In this document: positions 1 to 8,390 of the stretch, in pieces
Numbering within the stretch: position 1 is the stretch's first letter
Layout of the letters: every line of letters starts with the position of its first letter
Source: Fibrobacter sp. UWB15
Lineage (GTDB): Bacteria > Fibrobacterota > Fibrobacteria > Fibrobacterales > Fibrobacteraceae
Length of the DNA: 64,000 bases
Reading direction: 5' to 3'
NCBI RefSeq assembly: GCF_900177705.1
Contig: NZ_FXBA01000001.1
Location: 930,001-994,000, forward strand
Notes under the pieces: model-generated
What the model was told of the DNA's origin: nothing
The model's input: the letters and a program-made list of their open reading frames with translations, nothing else
The model's database searches: none
Position numbers and translations under genes: made by a program

Positions 1-135
1 CGTTCCCGCCATTGAACCCGGACAATTCTTGTCTAAATTTTTCTAGTACTGGTTAATGTGTACTGGACAATACCTTTAAGGATTTCACGCTGCAAGCGCA
101 CACAATCACATGGCCAAACGGCGTCGACTTCGCCC

Positions 136-165
136 CGGAATTTATCAAGAAACTGATAAATTCCG
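136..165. repeat. Perfect 12-bp hairpin
   Basis: A 12-bp perfect inverted repeat with a 6-nt loop, arm CGGAATTTATCA. A second imperfect inverted repeat (arm CTTGATATCGCA, one mismatch) lies at 190-216. I see no convincing gene on either strand in 1-234. The hairpins could be a transcript end for the minus-strand gene at 235-423 or remains of a mobile sequence. Confidence 0.5.
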
Positions 166-234
166 AACCCAGTCCTGCATAAGCCTGAACTTGATATCGC
201 AATATGCGATTTCAAGTTTTTCTCAAAATAGGGG

Positions 235-423
235 CTAAAATTTCTTCCGAACGTCTGCAGCGGAAAGCCAGCAGCCCTGTTCGGCAGATCTTTCACCCTC
301 GGCAAGAGCATTCTGAAGTTTCATTTCTGATTGAAGAAAGTTTGCATATTCCTTTTCGAAAGTCCCTTTCTGCTTCGGATCCGCCATAATCCTATCAAAG
401 GTCGATGTAGATTTTATCATCAT
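235..423 (-). CDS. Small antitoxin-like protein
   Basis: A 62-residue protein. The N-terminus (KSTSTFDRIMADPKQK) resembles the start of HigA/Xre-type antitoxins of Bacteroidetes-like bacteria. The C-terminus (SAEQGCWLSAADVRKKF) resembles the tail of short antitoxins of RelE/ParE systems. A purine-rich site (AGAGG) lies just before the ATG. No toxin reading frame is visible downstream, where only hairpins occur, so it is either a solitary antitoxin or a fusion remnant after deletion. The family resemblance is from memory of motifs only, and the protein could be something else. Confidence 0.4.
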   Translation of the reverse strand: MMIKSTSTFDRIMADPKQKGTFEKEYANFLQSEMKLQNALAEGERSAEQGCWLSAADVRKKF

Positions 424-550
424 ACCTCTAATCTATTTTCAGATTATCCCATTGTCAAGAGATTATTCTAATCACCCAAAAAATTTGGGGGCATCAAATT
501 GGTCTTTCTTTTTTATCTCAGGCAGCGACCTACCGCCCTGTTCTGTATCA

Positions 551-578
551 AATAAAAAAAAATCTCCGTGGGGGAGAT
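551..578 (-). terminator. Rho-independent terminator of the RhuM/PLD gene
   Basis: Read on the minus strand, the stem ATCTCC/GGAGAT is followed by a run of eight or more T, 20-45 bases after the stop codon of the gene at 598-1545. Confidence 0.7.
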
Positions 579-597
579 GTTCCCCTTTCGTTTTTTT

Positions 598-1545
598 TCA
601 AGCATTGGTGCTTTCCTGTACTTTCTCGATAACCTCCTCAGGGGTCACAAAGTTCAGAACGCTATAAGCGGTCATTTCATTGCCCATATCTTTGAAACTA
701 GCCCCAAAGTGATAGACTGTGTCATCAATCAGCAGGAACCGGTCGTGAATCGTCCGCATCGTCTTTAAATCTAGGTCAGGATATTGCTTTTTGTGCAAGG
801 CTACAGCCTCCTTGAATTCGGGAGTGATTCTTGGAGAATAAATAACGGCCTTGACGCCCTTCATACGCATCGCCGCAAATTTCAGTACTTCGATTGTGGC
901 ATACGGGTCAATAAAAACTACAGAACGCTTCGCCGACTTCACGAGATCAGCAATTAAAACGAGCCCGTCAAAACGTGTTCCAGTCGCAAGTATGCCTCCT
1001 GTAGGAGTTTGCGAAGCCTTGACGAAGAAATCGATGCGTTGTTCGACCGCAGAAAGGCGGGAATCCTGTTCGGCTATGGATTTTTCCACACCTTCAATTT
1101 TTACATTTTGGTCCTCAATTAGCTGCCGCTGCTCATGCAAACGGTCTACAATTTGCAAGTCTGTTGCAATTTTTCGTTGGTTTACGGCGTACCCTTTGAG
1201 CATATAGTCTTTGAGCACTTGATTTGCCCAGCGGCGGAATTTAATACCATTTGCCGATTTTACACGATAACCCACAGACAAAATCATGTCTAAATCATAG
1301 TGCTCAACTTGATAAATTTTGCCGTCATCGGCAGTTGTCGCAAATTTTGCGACAACTGAATTTTGACATTCTTCCCTCAAAGCATTTGTGATATGCTTAC
1401 CTACCGTTTTAATGTCACGATTGAACAATAGCGCCAATTGTTGACGATTCAGCCATACGGTCTCGTTTTCAACACGAACCTCCAACCGGACTTCGCCATC
1501 CGGCTGGTAGAGCACAATTTCACCTTTTTCTTCTTTTTTATCCAT
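598..1545 (-). CDS. RhuM-family protein with PLD-like C-terminus
   Basis: A 315-residue protein. Residues 1-125 match the RhuM (virulence protein) family: the block around VWLNRQQLALLFNRD, then EHYDLDMILSVGYRVKS and FRRWANQVLKDYMLKGY. A coiled-coil stretch follows at about 130-175. The C-terminus holds a phospholipase-D-like fold signature, HDRFLLID, followed by YHFGASFKDMG. The same arrangement occurs in uncharacterised DNA-associated proteins of gut bacteria. The molecular role is unknown; RhuM was named from a Salmonella pathogenicity island, and the N-terminus is usually read as a DNA-binding KilA-N/Bro-like module. It stands alone and ends in its own terminator. The second RhuM gene of the window (6542-7468) lacks the PLD-like part. 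Confidence 0.75.
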   Translation of the reverse strand: MDKKEEKGEIVLYQPDGEVRLEVRVENETVWLNRQQLALLFNRDIKTVGKHITNALREECQNSVVAKFATTADDGKIYQVEHYDLDMILSVGYRVKSANGIKFRRWANQVLKDYMLKGYAVNQRKIATDLQIVDRLHEQRQLIEDQNVKIEGVEKSIAEQDSRLSAVEQRIDFFVKASQTPTGGILATGTRFDGLVLIADLVKSAKRSVVFIDPYATIEVLKFAAMRMKGVKAVIYSPRITPEFKEAVALHKKQYPDLDLKTMRTIHDRFLLIDDTVYHFGASFKDMGNEMTAYSVLNFVTPEEVIEKVQESTNA

Positions 1546-1566
1546 TTTTTACTCCTATAAACAAAA

Positions 1567-1631
1567 AAAGTCGGCTTTTGATATATAAAACTCCCAATAT
1601 TCATTGGGGATATAATCAAAAAGCCGACTTA
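1567..1631 (-). terminator. Long hairpin terminator after antitoxin gene
   Basis: The arms AAGTCGGCTTTT and AAAAGCCGACTT enclose further pairing and end in a T-run on the minus strand. It closes the antitoxin transcript between the toxin remnant and the RhuM gene. Confidence 0.75.
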
Positions 1632-1635
1632 ATCG

Positions 1636-1683
1636 TCAAACGTCTTCGTAATGACCTTTGCACGAAAGGATGTCAATGAACAA
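1636..1683 (-). pseudogene. C-terminal remnant of a YoeB-like toxin
   Basis: Directly after the antitoxin stop codon, and in the same frame, 15 sense codons read FIDILSCKGHYEDV and then a stop. YoeB/Txe toxins end in a similar way (hydrophobic strand, then a Cys-x-x-His-Tyr tail), and a toxin gene normally follows a RelB/DinJ-type antitoxin. I infer that the body of the toxin gene was deleted, leaving only its last codons. The match is short and could be chance. Confidence 0.4.
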
Positions 1684-1959
1684 TTAGTCGTTCTCCATTG
1701 ACTCTAATTCGCTGAGTTCATGAACAACACCTTTCCCGGCGTTGAGCTGTTCGATGCCTTTCTTGAGGGCTTCGATGTCGCTTGCGTTGTAGCGGGGGGA
1801 GGGTTCGCGGACTTCAAAGGGGATGCGGCGCTCGTTGATGACGTTTTTCACGAACATGTAAATGGCGGCAGAAGTGGACAGCCCCACATTGCTGCAGAAC
1901 TTGTCAAAGCTTTCTTTGTCCTTGCTGTCGATGCGTGCGGATATCGTTGCCTGTGCCAT
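1684..1959 (-). CDS. RelB/DinJ-family antitoxin
   Basis: A 91-residue protein with the ribbon-helix-helix start MAQATISARIDSKDKESFDKF, followed by NVGLSTSAAIYMFVKNV, which is the DinJ/RelB signature (DNA-binding strand plus two helices). The ATG at 1959 has a good AAAGGAG ribosome site 7 nt upstream, so it is preferred over the ATG at 1992. In intact systems this protein neutralises a YafQ/RelE/YoeB ribonuclease and represses its own operon. Here only a remnant of the toxin appears to follow, so it may be an orphan that still represses or protects against related toxins. Confidence 0.8.
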   Translation of the reverse strand: MAQATISARIDSKDKESFDKFCSNVGLSTSAAIYMFVKNVINERRIPFEVREPSPRYNASDIEALKKGIEQLNAGKGVVHELSELESMEND

Positions 1960-2089
1960 ATAATGCTCCTTTGTTACCTTACAAATGTACATTTATTGAC
2001 TGCAAAAAGCAATAATTTTTAATAAAAATACTGCAATTTTATTCAACTTTCTGCAATTTGCATAAAATTGCATTAAACTTTGACACTAA

Positions 2090-2127
2090 AAACCCCGGCC
2101 TTCTTTACGAGAGGTCGGGGATTTTTT
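2090..2127. terminator. Bidirectional terminator
   Basis: GC-rich stem CCCCGGCC/GGTCGGGG flanked by T-runs on both strands. It lies 40 bases past the stop of the GH43 gene on the minus strand. Confidence 0.75.
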
Positions 2128-2167
2128 ATGCGGGGGAGGCTGCGCGCGGTTTAAGATCCGCGGGAAC

Positions 2168-4285
2168 TTATTCCCCGACTTGCAATTTCAGGGTCTTTCC
2201 GGCGGGGTTACGGACGACGTAGACGCCGCTCCCGAAGCCGGCGGTCTTGAGTCCGGCCTTGAGGTCCGTGAGCGTCGCGCCGGCGTTCAGACGCATGTTC
2301 CCGAGCTCGGAGCCCATCAGGTCGAATACCCTGTAGCTGCCCGCGGCCCTTGCGAAAGCGTTTGCCATGCCCGCGGCTCCGGCGCCGTTTAGGGCGATTT
2401 TCGGCACGATGCCCGTGGTCCCGTTCCTGATATCCTCAGCGCTGCCTTCGCTTTCACCGAAGGCAATCCAGTCGAGGTTCACGTAATCGCTTGTCACCAT
2501 CACCTTGAGCACGTGCTCGCCCTCGGTGAGTTCCTTGGTGGTCGTGCCCTTGAAGGTGCCGTAGGTGTCGAAATCCCCGGTGCCCGTGAGCGCGAGCGTG
2601 TCGGTAATCGGCTCGTCGTCCATGAACAGGCGCACGCCCGTGTTGTCCATGCCGCTCGCGTAGCTGAGCTCGAAGGGGAGCTTCCCGCCGGCCTGCACGT
2701 TCACGGTGTATTCCAGCCATTCGCCCTTCTGCGTGTAGCCCACGGCAAATCCGTCGCCGTTTTTCACGATGTCCACGCGGTCTTCGCGGTATTCGCCGCC
2801 CTGGTTCTTGGTATCCATGTCGTAGTAGGCCTTGCCGGCACCGCCCACGTCGTAGTTCTCGAAGTCGATGAAGTTGGCCGTGCCCTCGACCTTCGCGCCC
2901 ACTACCGGCGCGTCGCATTTTGCCTCGGGGTCGCTGAGTTTCGCCTTGCAGAACGGCCCCTGAGGAACTGCGGTCTTGCTGTCTTCAAATTCCCAGTAAT
3001 CGGCTTCGAAATCACCTGCAAACATGAAGAATACATCATGCTTGCCAACTGCACCTTCGGCAGGCACGGTCACCAGACCGTCCTTACTGAATTCAGCCTT
3101 GGCAACCACGGGGCCATCCACCTTGTCCAGGCGAACCGTAACGGAGGATGCCCTCTTAACGCTCAAAACGGAAGCCGAGAAGGATTCTGCGCCGGCGTCA
3201 CCGAATTCCACGCCGCTAATCTTGGTGTACTTGCCTTCGGTAAGATTGGTGATGACCGTATTGCCGGCAGCACCGCTCTTACGGACCCTCACTTCTTCGC
3301 CCCACGACATGGTTTCCGCTTCCACGCGCTTGTACGGGTCAAAATCTTCCAGCTGGGCCACACCATTATCCGGCCACCACTCAATCTTCTGGATGGTTCC
3401 GTCGGCATTATACTTCATCTCGGCAACGCCAACAGAACGGCGTTCCTTGTGCTGGAACTTAAGGCCCATTTTATCGGATTTCTGGTGCCAAAGCTGGTAA
3501 TGATGGCCAAAAACGTATGATTTCCCCTTGTAATCCACAATTCCCGGGTGGTTTCCATTACTGCGGGAGGAATGAGGCATAATGTCGCCCTTGTAGGTCC
3601 AGGGGCCCGTGGGGGAGTCGCTCATGGCGTAACCGATGCCTTCGGCACAGCAGGTGGAAGCAAAAGCCATATAGTAATGTTTATCGTGCTTGTAGAGCCA
3701 AGGGCCTTCCTGGTAATCCTTGATCTTGGGGTAGGTAACAATATTGCCGGAAGTACTGATCATGTCTTCGTTAAGCTTGATCATATAGAGGTCGGGATTT
3801 CCCCAGTACAAATAGGCCTGGCCGTCATCATCCACCCATACGGTGGGGTCGATGTCGTTCCAATGTTGCCGCTGCCACACCAAGGCCTTGTTCAGAGGTT
3901 CCTTGAAGGGGCCGTAGGGACTATCTGCCACCAAGACGGAAATGCCGTTGCCGTGAATGGGGACGTACATGTACCATTTGCCATTGCGAAACACAACCTG
4001 CTCGGCCCAAGCGCCATTGGTCTTAGTACTCCACTGGATATCGTTCAGGGAGGCCACAGCCCCGTGGCTAGTCCAGTTGACCATGTCTGTAGACGTGTGT
4101 AACAGCCAGTCGTACATGACGAACCCTTCGGCATTGTCATCGTCGTGGGTCGTGTACAGGTAAACCGTATCCCCATGGACATAGGGCGCTGGGTCCGCCG
4201 TATAGTTCGTCGTGATTACAATTTTCTGAGCGAAACCCGTACAAGCCAAGGCCAATACGGAAGAAACGAATAAGATATTTTTCAT
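2168..4285 (-). CDS. Secreted GH43 glycosidase with two CBM6-like modules
   Basis: 705 residues from the Met that begins a clear signal peptide (MKNILFVSSVLALACTGFAQ); an upstream in-frame Met would put the signal inside the chain. The GH43 five-bladed propeller spans about 25-320. Its catalytic triad is visible as Asp31 (base, ADPAP), Asp146 (NDIDPTVWVDDDG) and Glu193 (acid, QEGPW). Two beta-sandwich modules follow, about 330-450 (from VEAETM to DYWEFE) and about 485-620 (from FIDFENYD to YVNLDWIAFG), both CBM6-like. The last 70 residues look like a secretion or anchoring tail (YRVFDLMG...GVYVVRNPAGK). GH43 enzymes release arabinose or xylose from hemicellulose; the exact substrate cannot be read from sequence. 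It is monocistronic. Confidence 0.88.
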   Translation of the reverse strand: MKNILFVSSVLALACTGFAQKIVITTNYTADPAPYVHGDTVYLYTTHDDDNAEGFVMYDWLLHTSTDMVNWTSHGAVASLNDIQWSTKTNGAWAEQVVFRNGKWYMYVPIHGNGISVLVADSPYGPFKEPLNKALVWQRQHWNDIDPTVWVDDDGQAYLYWGNPDLYMIKLNEDMISTSGNIVTYPKIKDYQEGPWLYKHDKHYYMAFASTCCAEGIGYAMSDSPTGPWTYKGDIMPHSSRSNGNHPGIVDYKGKSYVFGHHYQLWHQKSDKMGLKFQHKERRSVGVAEMKYNADGTIQKIEWWPDNGVAQLEDFDPYKRVEAETMSWGEEVRVRKSGAAGNTVITNLTEGKYTKISGVEFGDAGAESFSASVLSVKRASSVTVRLDKVDGPVVAKAEFSKDGLVTVPAEGAVGKHDVFFMFAGDFEADYWEFEDSKTAVPQGPFCKAKLSDPEAKCDAPVVGAKVEGTANFIDFENYDVGGAGKAYYDMDTKNQGGEYREDRVDIVKNGDGFAVGYTQKGEWLEYTVNVQAGGKLPFELSYASGMDNTGVRLFMDDEPITDTLALTGTGDFDTYGTFKGTTTKELTEGEHVLKVMVTSDYVNLDWIAFGESEGSAEDIRNGTTGIVPKIALNGAGAAGMANAFARAAGSYRVFDLMGSELGNMRLNAGATLTDLKAGLKTAGFGSGVYVVRNPAGKTLKLQVGE

Positions 4286-4379
4286 CTTAATCTCCAAACA
4301 TTTTTTACACCAGAGATAAAGATATATCGCGAAAAGCCCCGCGGAACGCCCCGGAATTAACTTATCATTGACAATTTTA

Positions 4380-4800
4380 CAAAAGGGGGGGGAGGGTTGG
4401 ACTTTCACTTTGTTCAAGTCCCAACTGTTCGGCTCGATCATAGCCATGCGAGCATGGCTGCGATACTCGCCTTGTGCAGTTGTCCCCCTGCTTGCAGCCC
4501 CGGCTTATGCGTATGGCCTTTGCGATGTTGTTACCCGCTCAAGGAGCGACCGATCGGCTTTACAGCCTCTCTCTCGCAATCGCCCTCGCTTAACGCTTGG
4601 GGCTTATTGCTCACAGACGGAAAATTCCGTGGCTCGTTCGCTTGCTAACAACATTCGCTTCGGCTTGCACGTCATTGCGAGGAGCAAAGCGACGAAGCAA
4701 TCCATAGCCGAGGCTTCCAGCACCCCCTCGAACGGGCGCTCAGTCGCCGCGCTAGAGCCTGCCCCGGACGTGTTCCGGGTAACGCCCCGGCTCAAAAAAG
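4380..4800. repeat. Repeat-rich intergenic island
   Basis: No credible gene is seen in 4286-4800. The stretch holds several dispersed repeats: a copy at 4671-4704 of the common GTCATTGCGAGGAGC...GCAATCC element, and at about 4545-4620 a degenerate inverse copy of the GAGCGAGCG/GTGAGCAA element found at 22.0, 35.6 and 38.6 kb. Several short inverted repeats fill the rest. It begins exactly at the stop codon of the LEPR protein, which suggests that insertion of repeats truncated that gene. Confidence 0.6.
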
Positions 4801-5235
4801 TCAACTGAAATTCTGATATCCTAAAAAGATAGATGTATCTACGGAGTGGATTTTATTTTTTTCATCAAGATCCGGATTACTATTGAACTCATTAATATAG
4901 GCTTCAGCCTTAGCCTTGGCATCATCAAAAGAAGCATTAACCAAATTTTTCACATCGGTTTCAACGTTCTTTAGGAAATCAGAAATTTGGGTCAAAGACT
5001 GGTCAGCCGAATCCTTCATCTGGAATACAATTGACTGAACCTGGTTAGAAACAGCAGTTGCAGTCTGATTTTCGGATTCTGTACAAAGTTCAGCAAGCTG
5101 AGCTTCTACAACATCTGGATCAGTAAAATCAATGACTGGAGCCGCATCCATCATCAGACGCGGCTCGAGCGCTTCGATTTTGTAATTTTTACGGGTGGAA
5201 TTTTTCTTATTATTCTTAATGTTCTTCTTAGACAT
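4801..5235 (-). CDS. LEPR-motif protein, probably a truncated adhesin
   Basis: 144 residues from an ATG preceded by GAGGG (the upstream ATG at 5253 has no such site). After a basic, Asn/Lys-rich leader comes YKIEALEPRLMMDAAP, which matches the LEPR-XLL motif normally found at the extreme N-terminus of giant secreted repeat adhesins. The rest (about 45-144) is an acidic, probably helical segment. Such proteins are usually thousands of residues long, whereas this one stops at the border of a repeat-filled region. I read it as the surviving head of a larger surface protein; a small free-standing LEPR protein is the alternative. Confidence 0.55.
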   Translation of the reverse strand: MSKKNIKNNKKNSTRKNYKIEALEPRLMMDAAPVIDFTDPDVVEAQLAELCTESENQTATAVSNQVQSIVFQMKDSADQSLTQISDFLKNVETDVKNLVNASFDDAKAKAEAYINEFNSNPDLDEKNKIHSVDTSIFLGYQNFS

Positions 5236-5248
5236 AATAACCCTCAAT

Positions 5249-5268
5249 GGCATTCCGTACGGAATGCC
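5249..5268. repeat. 20-bp perfect palindrome
   Basis: The arms GGCATTCCGT/ACGGAATGCC lie just upstream of the LEPR gene start, with a T-rich run on the plus-strand side. It could end transcription, stabilise the downstream mRNA or be a protein site. Confidence 0.55.
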
Positions 5269-5315
5269 GATTTTTTTGATTTTTTGTTTAAAATTTTACA
5301 GTTTGATAGTGATGG

Positions 5316-6428
5316 TTATTCAACCATTACACAACGGACGGAAAAGCCATGGGTTTTGTAAGTATCCTGCGAACCTTGAGTCGTCGACGACGTTCCCTGG
5401 AACCCAACTTGCGATGTAAGAGGAAAATCTAAAAAGCCCTCTGCAGGATAATGCCAATAAATAACTTCATCGACCCTTCTAAAAGAATGATCCCAAAGAT
5501 ACCCAGCACCAATAAGGCTATAGCCACTATCATTGCTACCGCCAAAGCGACCAGCACGGGTTCCCTTTACACCATCTTCATTGTTATCAGCATGCACCAC
5601 AATGTAGTAGTCATTATAAGTCAACAGACGCCAGCCACTGGGGCAAATTCCCTGGTGGTTCGGCTTGATTAAATCGGCACAGCTTTCGGTGTTGCAACGG
5701 CTCGGCAACTGCATCATTTCTGCCCACTGGTATAGGCCTCCGTACTTGTTGCAGTTAGCAGTATCGTTTTTGTAACAGTAGCGTTCTATTTTAGAATCAT
5801 CTTCTTGATCCTCAAAGCCCCAAACGAATTCGCCGACATTCAGGTTTTCGGCCATCACCTTGATTGCGGCAGCCTTGCCCGCCGTGTCTTCACCAGTAAT
5901 TTGTATGTAATAGTATTCACGGTTGTCGCGGGTGTCAACAAATATTTTGTACTCACCCTTACGCCACAAGGATCCATTGAATGCAATCGTTCTATCGTAA
6001 GAGCTACTACTCGACTGCTCAGCCACGCTGCTGCTCGAAGCAACAACACTCGAAGAAGACTGCTTTACGTCTTCGCTGCTGCTCGACTTCGGCGTTACAC
6101 TAGAGGAAGAAGCAATCTCCACGCTACTGCTGGAATCTTCTTTTTTGATTGAAGAACTACTCTTGTTGTCATCAACGGAGCTAGAAGAATTCTTGGCAGT
6201 TGTTGAGGAACTAGATTCCTTCACATTCTTCTCGCTAGAAGAAGACTTTTCCTTGCCGGAACTCTTTTGAGAAGACGAGGATTGGAGATCCCCGCTCGAG
6301 GCGGGGATGACAGAAGACGAAGAATCGTCGCCCGGTTCCGGCGAAACAGAAGAAGAGGATTCATCGCCACATGCAGCAAGCAGGGCTAGGAGAATGGACA
6401 GAGCCAAAGCGTTTGCAAAAATCTTCAC
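5316..6428 (-). CDS. FISUMP-domain lipoprotein
   Basis: 370 residues. The lipoprotein signal ends in a LLAAC lipobox (Cys at about 20). A low-complexity Ser-rich linker follows (about 23-145, runs of SSSS with Lys/Glu/Asp). The C-terminal FISUMP domain shows its usual landmarks: AAAIKVMAENLNVG, CNKYGGLYQWAEMM, HQGICPSGWRLLT, and the tail HGFSVRCVMVE. These proteins are probably anchored at the outer membrane with the domain exposed; no biochemical role is established. Part of the linker (VIPASSGDLQ) is encoded by a palindromic repeat found elsewhere between genes. It is transcribed divergently from the RhuM gene at 6542. Confidence 0.88.
   Translation of the reverse strand: MKIFANALALSILLALLAACGDESSSSVSPEPGDDSSSSVIPASSGDLQSSSSQKSSGKEKSSSSEKNVKESSSSTTAKNSSSSVDDNKSSSSIKKEDSSSSVEIASSSSVTPKSSSSEDVKQSSSSVVASSSSVAEQSSSSSYDRTIAFNGSLWRKGEYKIFVDTRDNREYYYIQITGEDTAGKAAAIKVMAENLNVGEFVWGFEDQEDDSKIERYCYKNDTANCNKYGGLYQWAEMMQLPSRCNTESCADLIKPNHQGICPSGWRLLTYNDYYIVVHADNNEDGVKGTRAGRFGGSNDSGYSLIGAGYLWDHSFRRVDEVIYWHYPAEGFLDFPLTSQVGFQGTSSTTQGSQDTYKTHGFSVRCVMVE
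6285..6313. repeat. Palindromic repeat inside a lipoprotein gene
   Basis: Inverted repeat with arms GATCCCCGC/GCGGGGATGA, of the type usually found between genes in Fibrobacter-like genomes. Here it lies in frame within the Ser-rich linker of the FISUMP lipoprotein. Confidence 0.6.
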
Positions 6429-6503
6429 AGAAGACCTCCAGTAACCTCAAAAATCTACACCCCAAATTTAGTTTATTTTCACACAAATTGTCCCCTCCGG
6501 CTA

Positions 6504-6532
6504 TTGACAGGGGAGTTCAATTTATATATATT
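6504..6532 (+). promoter_or_regulatory. Promoter TTGACA-N17-TATATT of RhuM gene
   Basis: A consensus -35 (TTGACA, 6504-6509) and -10 (TATATT, 6527-6532) with 17-bp spacing. The -10 ends 9 nt before the ATG at 6542, so the transcript probably starts at or within 2 nt of the start codon (leaderless mRNA). Confidence 0.7.
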
Positions 6533-6541
6533 AGTGTTCAA

Positions 6542-7468
6542 ATGAGCAAAAATAGCCAAAAAATCAATCCCGTGTCTATCCGCAGTTCCGCTGCGGAATA
6601 CTTGACTTATGTGGCTGCCGTGGGCGGTTCCGAACAGAGCGTCGAAATGCGTTACGAAGACGAAAACGTATGGCTCACGCAAAAAATGATGGCAGAACTG
6701 TACGGGGTCGATGTGCGTACGGTTAATGACCATATTTCAAAAATTCTGGCAGATGGTGAATTGCCCGAAAAACCAACTATCCGAAATTTTCGGATAGTTC
6801 AAACAGAAGGTTCACGACAGGTTTCCCGTGAAATAATGCACTACAACCTCCAGATGATTATCGCCGTGGGGTTCAAGGTCAACAACGAGCGGGCGGTGCA
6901 GTTCCGCAAGTGGGCGGGGCAAATTGTCAAGGATTACACCATCCAGGGCTGGGTCATGGACAAGGAGCGGCTCAAGAATTTCGGGACAATCCTTACCGAA
7001 GACTATTTCGAGCGGCAATTGGAAGCCATTCGAGAAATCCGCGTGTCGGAGCGACGCTTTTACCAGAAGGTGACCGATATCTATTCGACTGCGTTAGATT
7101 ACGATCCCTCTGCAAAAATCACCCGGGATTTTTTCAAGAAGGTCCAAAACAAGCTCCACTGGGCGATTCACGGCCAAGAACTCAAGGCGCTTGAGCTGAT
7201 TGTCTCGGGTTATCTGGATTTTGCAGAAATGCAGGCCGCTAGGCACATTCCCATGACGATGGAAGACTGGGCGAGGCACCTCGACCGCATTCTTGAGGCT
7301 ACGGAACACGAACTTTTGACGAATGCGGGCAAAATTTCCATGGAAGTGGCCCAGGCCCACGCCATCACGGAATGGGAAAAATATCGCGTGGTTCAGGATA
7401 AGCTTTTCCACAGCGATTTCGACTATTTTTTGGAATTGCACGAAAAAATGGCACAGTACAAAGCGTAA
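6542..7468 (+). CDS. RhuM-family protein
   Basis: 308 residues of the RhuM family: VWLTQKMMAELYGVDVRTVNDHI (helix-turn-helix-like), then HYNLQMIIAVGFKVNNE, FRKWAGQIVKDYTIQGW, and the long helical C-terminus with YFERQLEAIREIRVSERRFYQKVTDIY. This is the full-length RhuM arrangement. An upstream in-frame ATG at 6371 is rejected because a strong promoter lies between it and 6542. Function is unknown; RhuM genes often sit near mobile or defence loci. It has no ribosome site upstream and a promoter directly before the ATG. Confidence 0.85.
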   Translation: MSKNSQKINPVSIRSSAAEYLTYVAAVGGSEQSVEMRYEDENVWLTQKMMAELYGVDVRTVNDHISKILADGELPEKPTIRNFRIVQTEGSRQVSREIMHYNLQMIIAVGFKVNNERAVQFRKWAGQIVKDYTIQGWVMDKERLKNFGTILTEDYFERQLEAIREIRVSERRFYQKVTDIYSTALDYDPSAKITRDFFKKVQNKLHWAIHGQELKALELIVSGYLDFAEMQAARHIPMTMEDWARHLDRILEATEHELLTNAGKISMEVAQAHAITEWEKYRVVQDKLFHSDFDYFLELHEKMAQYKA

Positions 7469-7518
7469 CTGTGCCTAAATAGCGGGGGAGTCGCGCGGCT
7501 CCGGATGGCGGCGCGGGC

Positions 7519-8172
7519 TTATTTCCCGGAAGAGACGATGACTTTTGCGGTCTTCAAGATCTTGTTCTTGAGCTTGTAGCCCTTCTGGAACACGGTGACC
7601 ACGTGGCCTTCGGGCACGGTCTCACTGGGCTGCTGCATCAGGGCTTCGTGGCAGTTCGGGTCGAATTCGGCACCGGTCGGGTCAATCTGTTCGAGGCCCG
7701 CGTCGGTCAAAATCTTTGCGAACTGGTTGTAAATCATCTGCATGCCCTTCTCGAAGGCTTCGAGATCCTGGGCCTTGTTTTCGCTCGCGAAGGCGCGCTC
7801 GAAGTTGTCCTGCACTTCGGAGAGTTTCTCCAGAAGCTTGCCGTTCGCGGTTTCGATGAGTTCGAGCTGTTCCTTGGCGGTACGGCGGCGGTAGTTGTCA
7901 AATTCAGCCATCAGGCGTAGGTTACGGTCAGTGGCATCGGCCAGCTGCTGCTTCAGAACTTCTTCAGCAGAGGGAGCGGCTTCGGCAGGTTCTGCCGGTT
8001 TTTCTGCAGCTTCAGCGGGTTGCTCGGCGGCTTCAGCCTGGGCGTCAGATGCGTCGGCCTTTTTGGCCTCGGCCTCCATCTTCATCGCGTCTTCGGCGGC
8101 CTTGAGCACGTCATTCTCGAATTTTGCCTTTTCTTCTGCGGTCGGTTCCTGCTGATTCAAATCTTCTGCCAT
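7519..8172 (-). CDS. grpE: Nucleotide exchange factor GrpE
   Basis: 217 residues. An Ala/Glu/Lys-rich N-terminal extension (about 1-75) is followed by the GrpE core: NLRLMAEFDNYRRRTAKE (long coiled-coil dimer helix), NFERAF, and the C-terminal beta domain with DPNCHEALMQQPSE and VTVFQKGYKLKNKILKTAKVIVS. GrpE releases ADP from DnaK in the cytosolic Hsp70 chaperone cycle. The usual partners dnaK, dnaJ and hrcA are not nearby, so it stands alone. I found no convincing CIRCE operator upstream. Confidence 0.95.
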   Translation of the reverse strand: MAEDLNQQEPTAEEKAKFENDVLKAAEDAMKMEAEAKKADASDAQAEAAEQPAEAAEKPAEPAEAAPSAEEVLKQQLADATDRNLRLMAEFDNYRRRTAKEQLELIETANGKLLEKLSEVQDNFERAFASENKAQDLEAFEKGMQMIYNQFAKILTDAGLEQIDPTGAEFDPNCHEALMQQPSETVPEGHVVTVFQKGYKLKNKILKTAKVIVSSGK

Positions 8173-8390
8173 TTCTAAATAATCCTTTAAAAATGCCTCA
8201 CATTGATATGTCGGGGCTCTGTTTTACATTTTCCGTGCCATATTTAGCAATTTTCATGCCAAGTGCAAAGATTAGAAAGTTGTTTTGTTTTGAAACGTAC
8301 AACGACTTTTTTACAATTATTTGAACAAAAATGTTTTTTCATGAAAAAAGAGTATATCTTTGTAAACAAAAGTTATAAGAAGGACTCCTT

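Noticed and set aside
2513-3520. A 335-codon plus-strand frame opposite the GH43 gene
   Set aside because: Antisense shadow; the GH43 catalytic residues and signal peptide are on the minus strand.
8240-8275. Possible CIRCE operator upstream of grpE
   Set aside because: TTAGCA and AGTGC fragments are present, but the 9-9-9 inverted repeat is not conserved enough.
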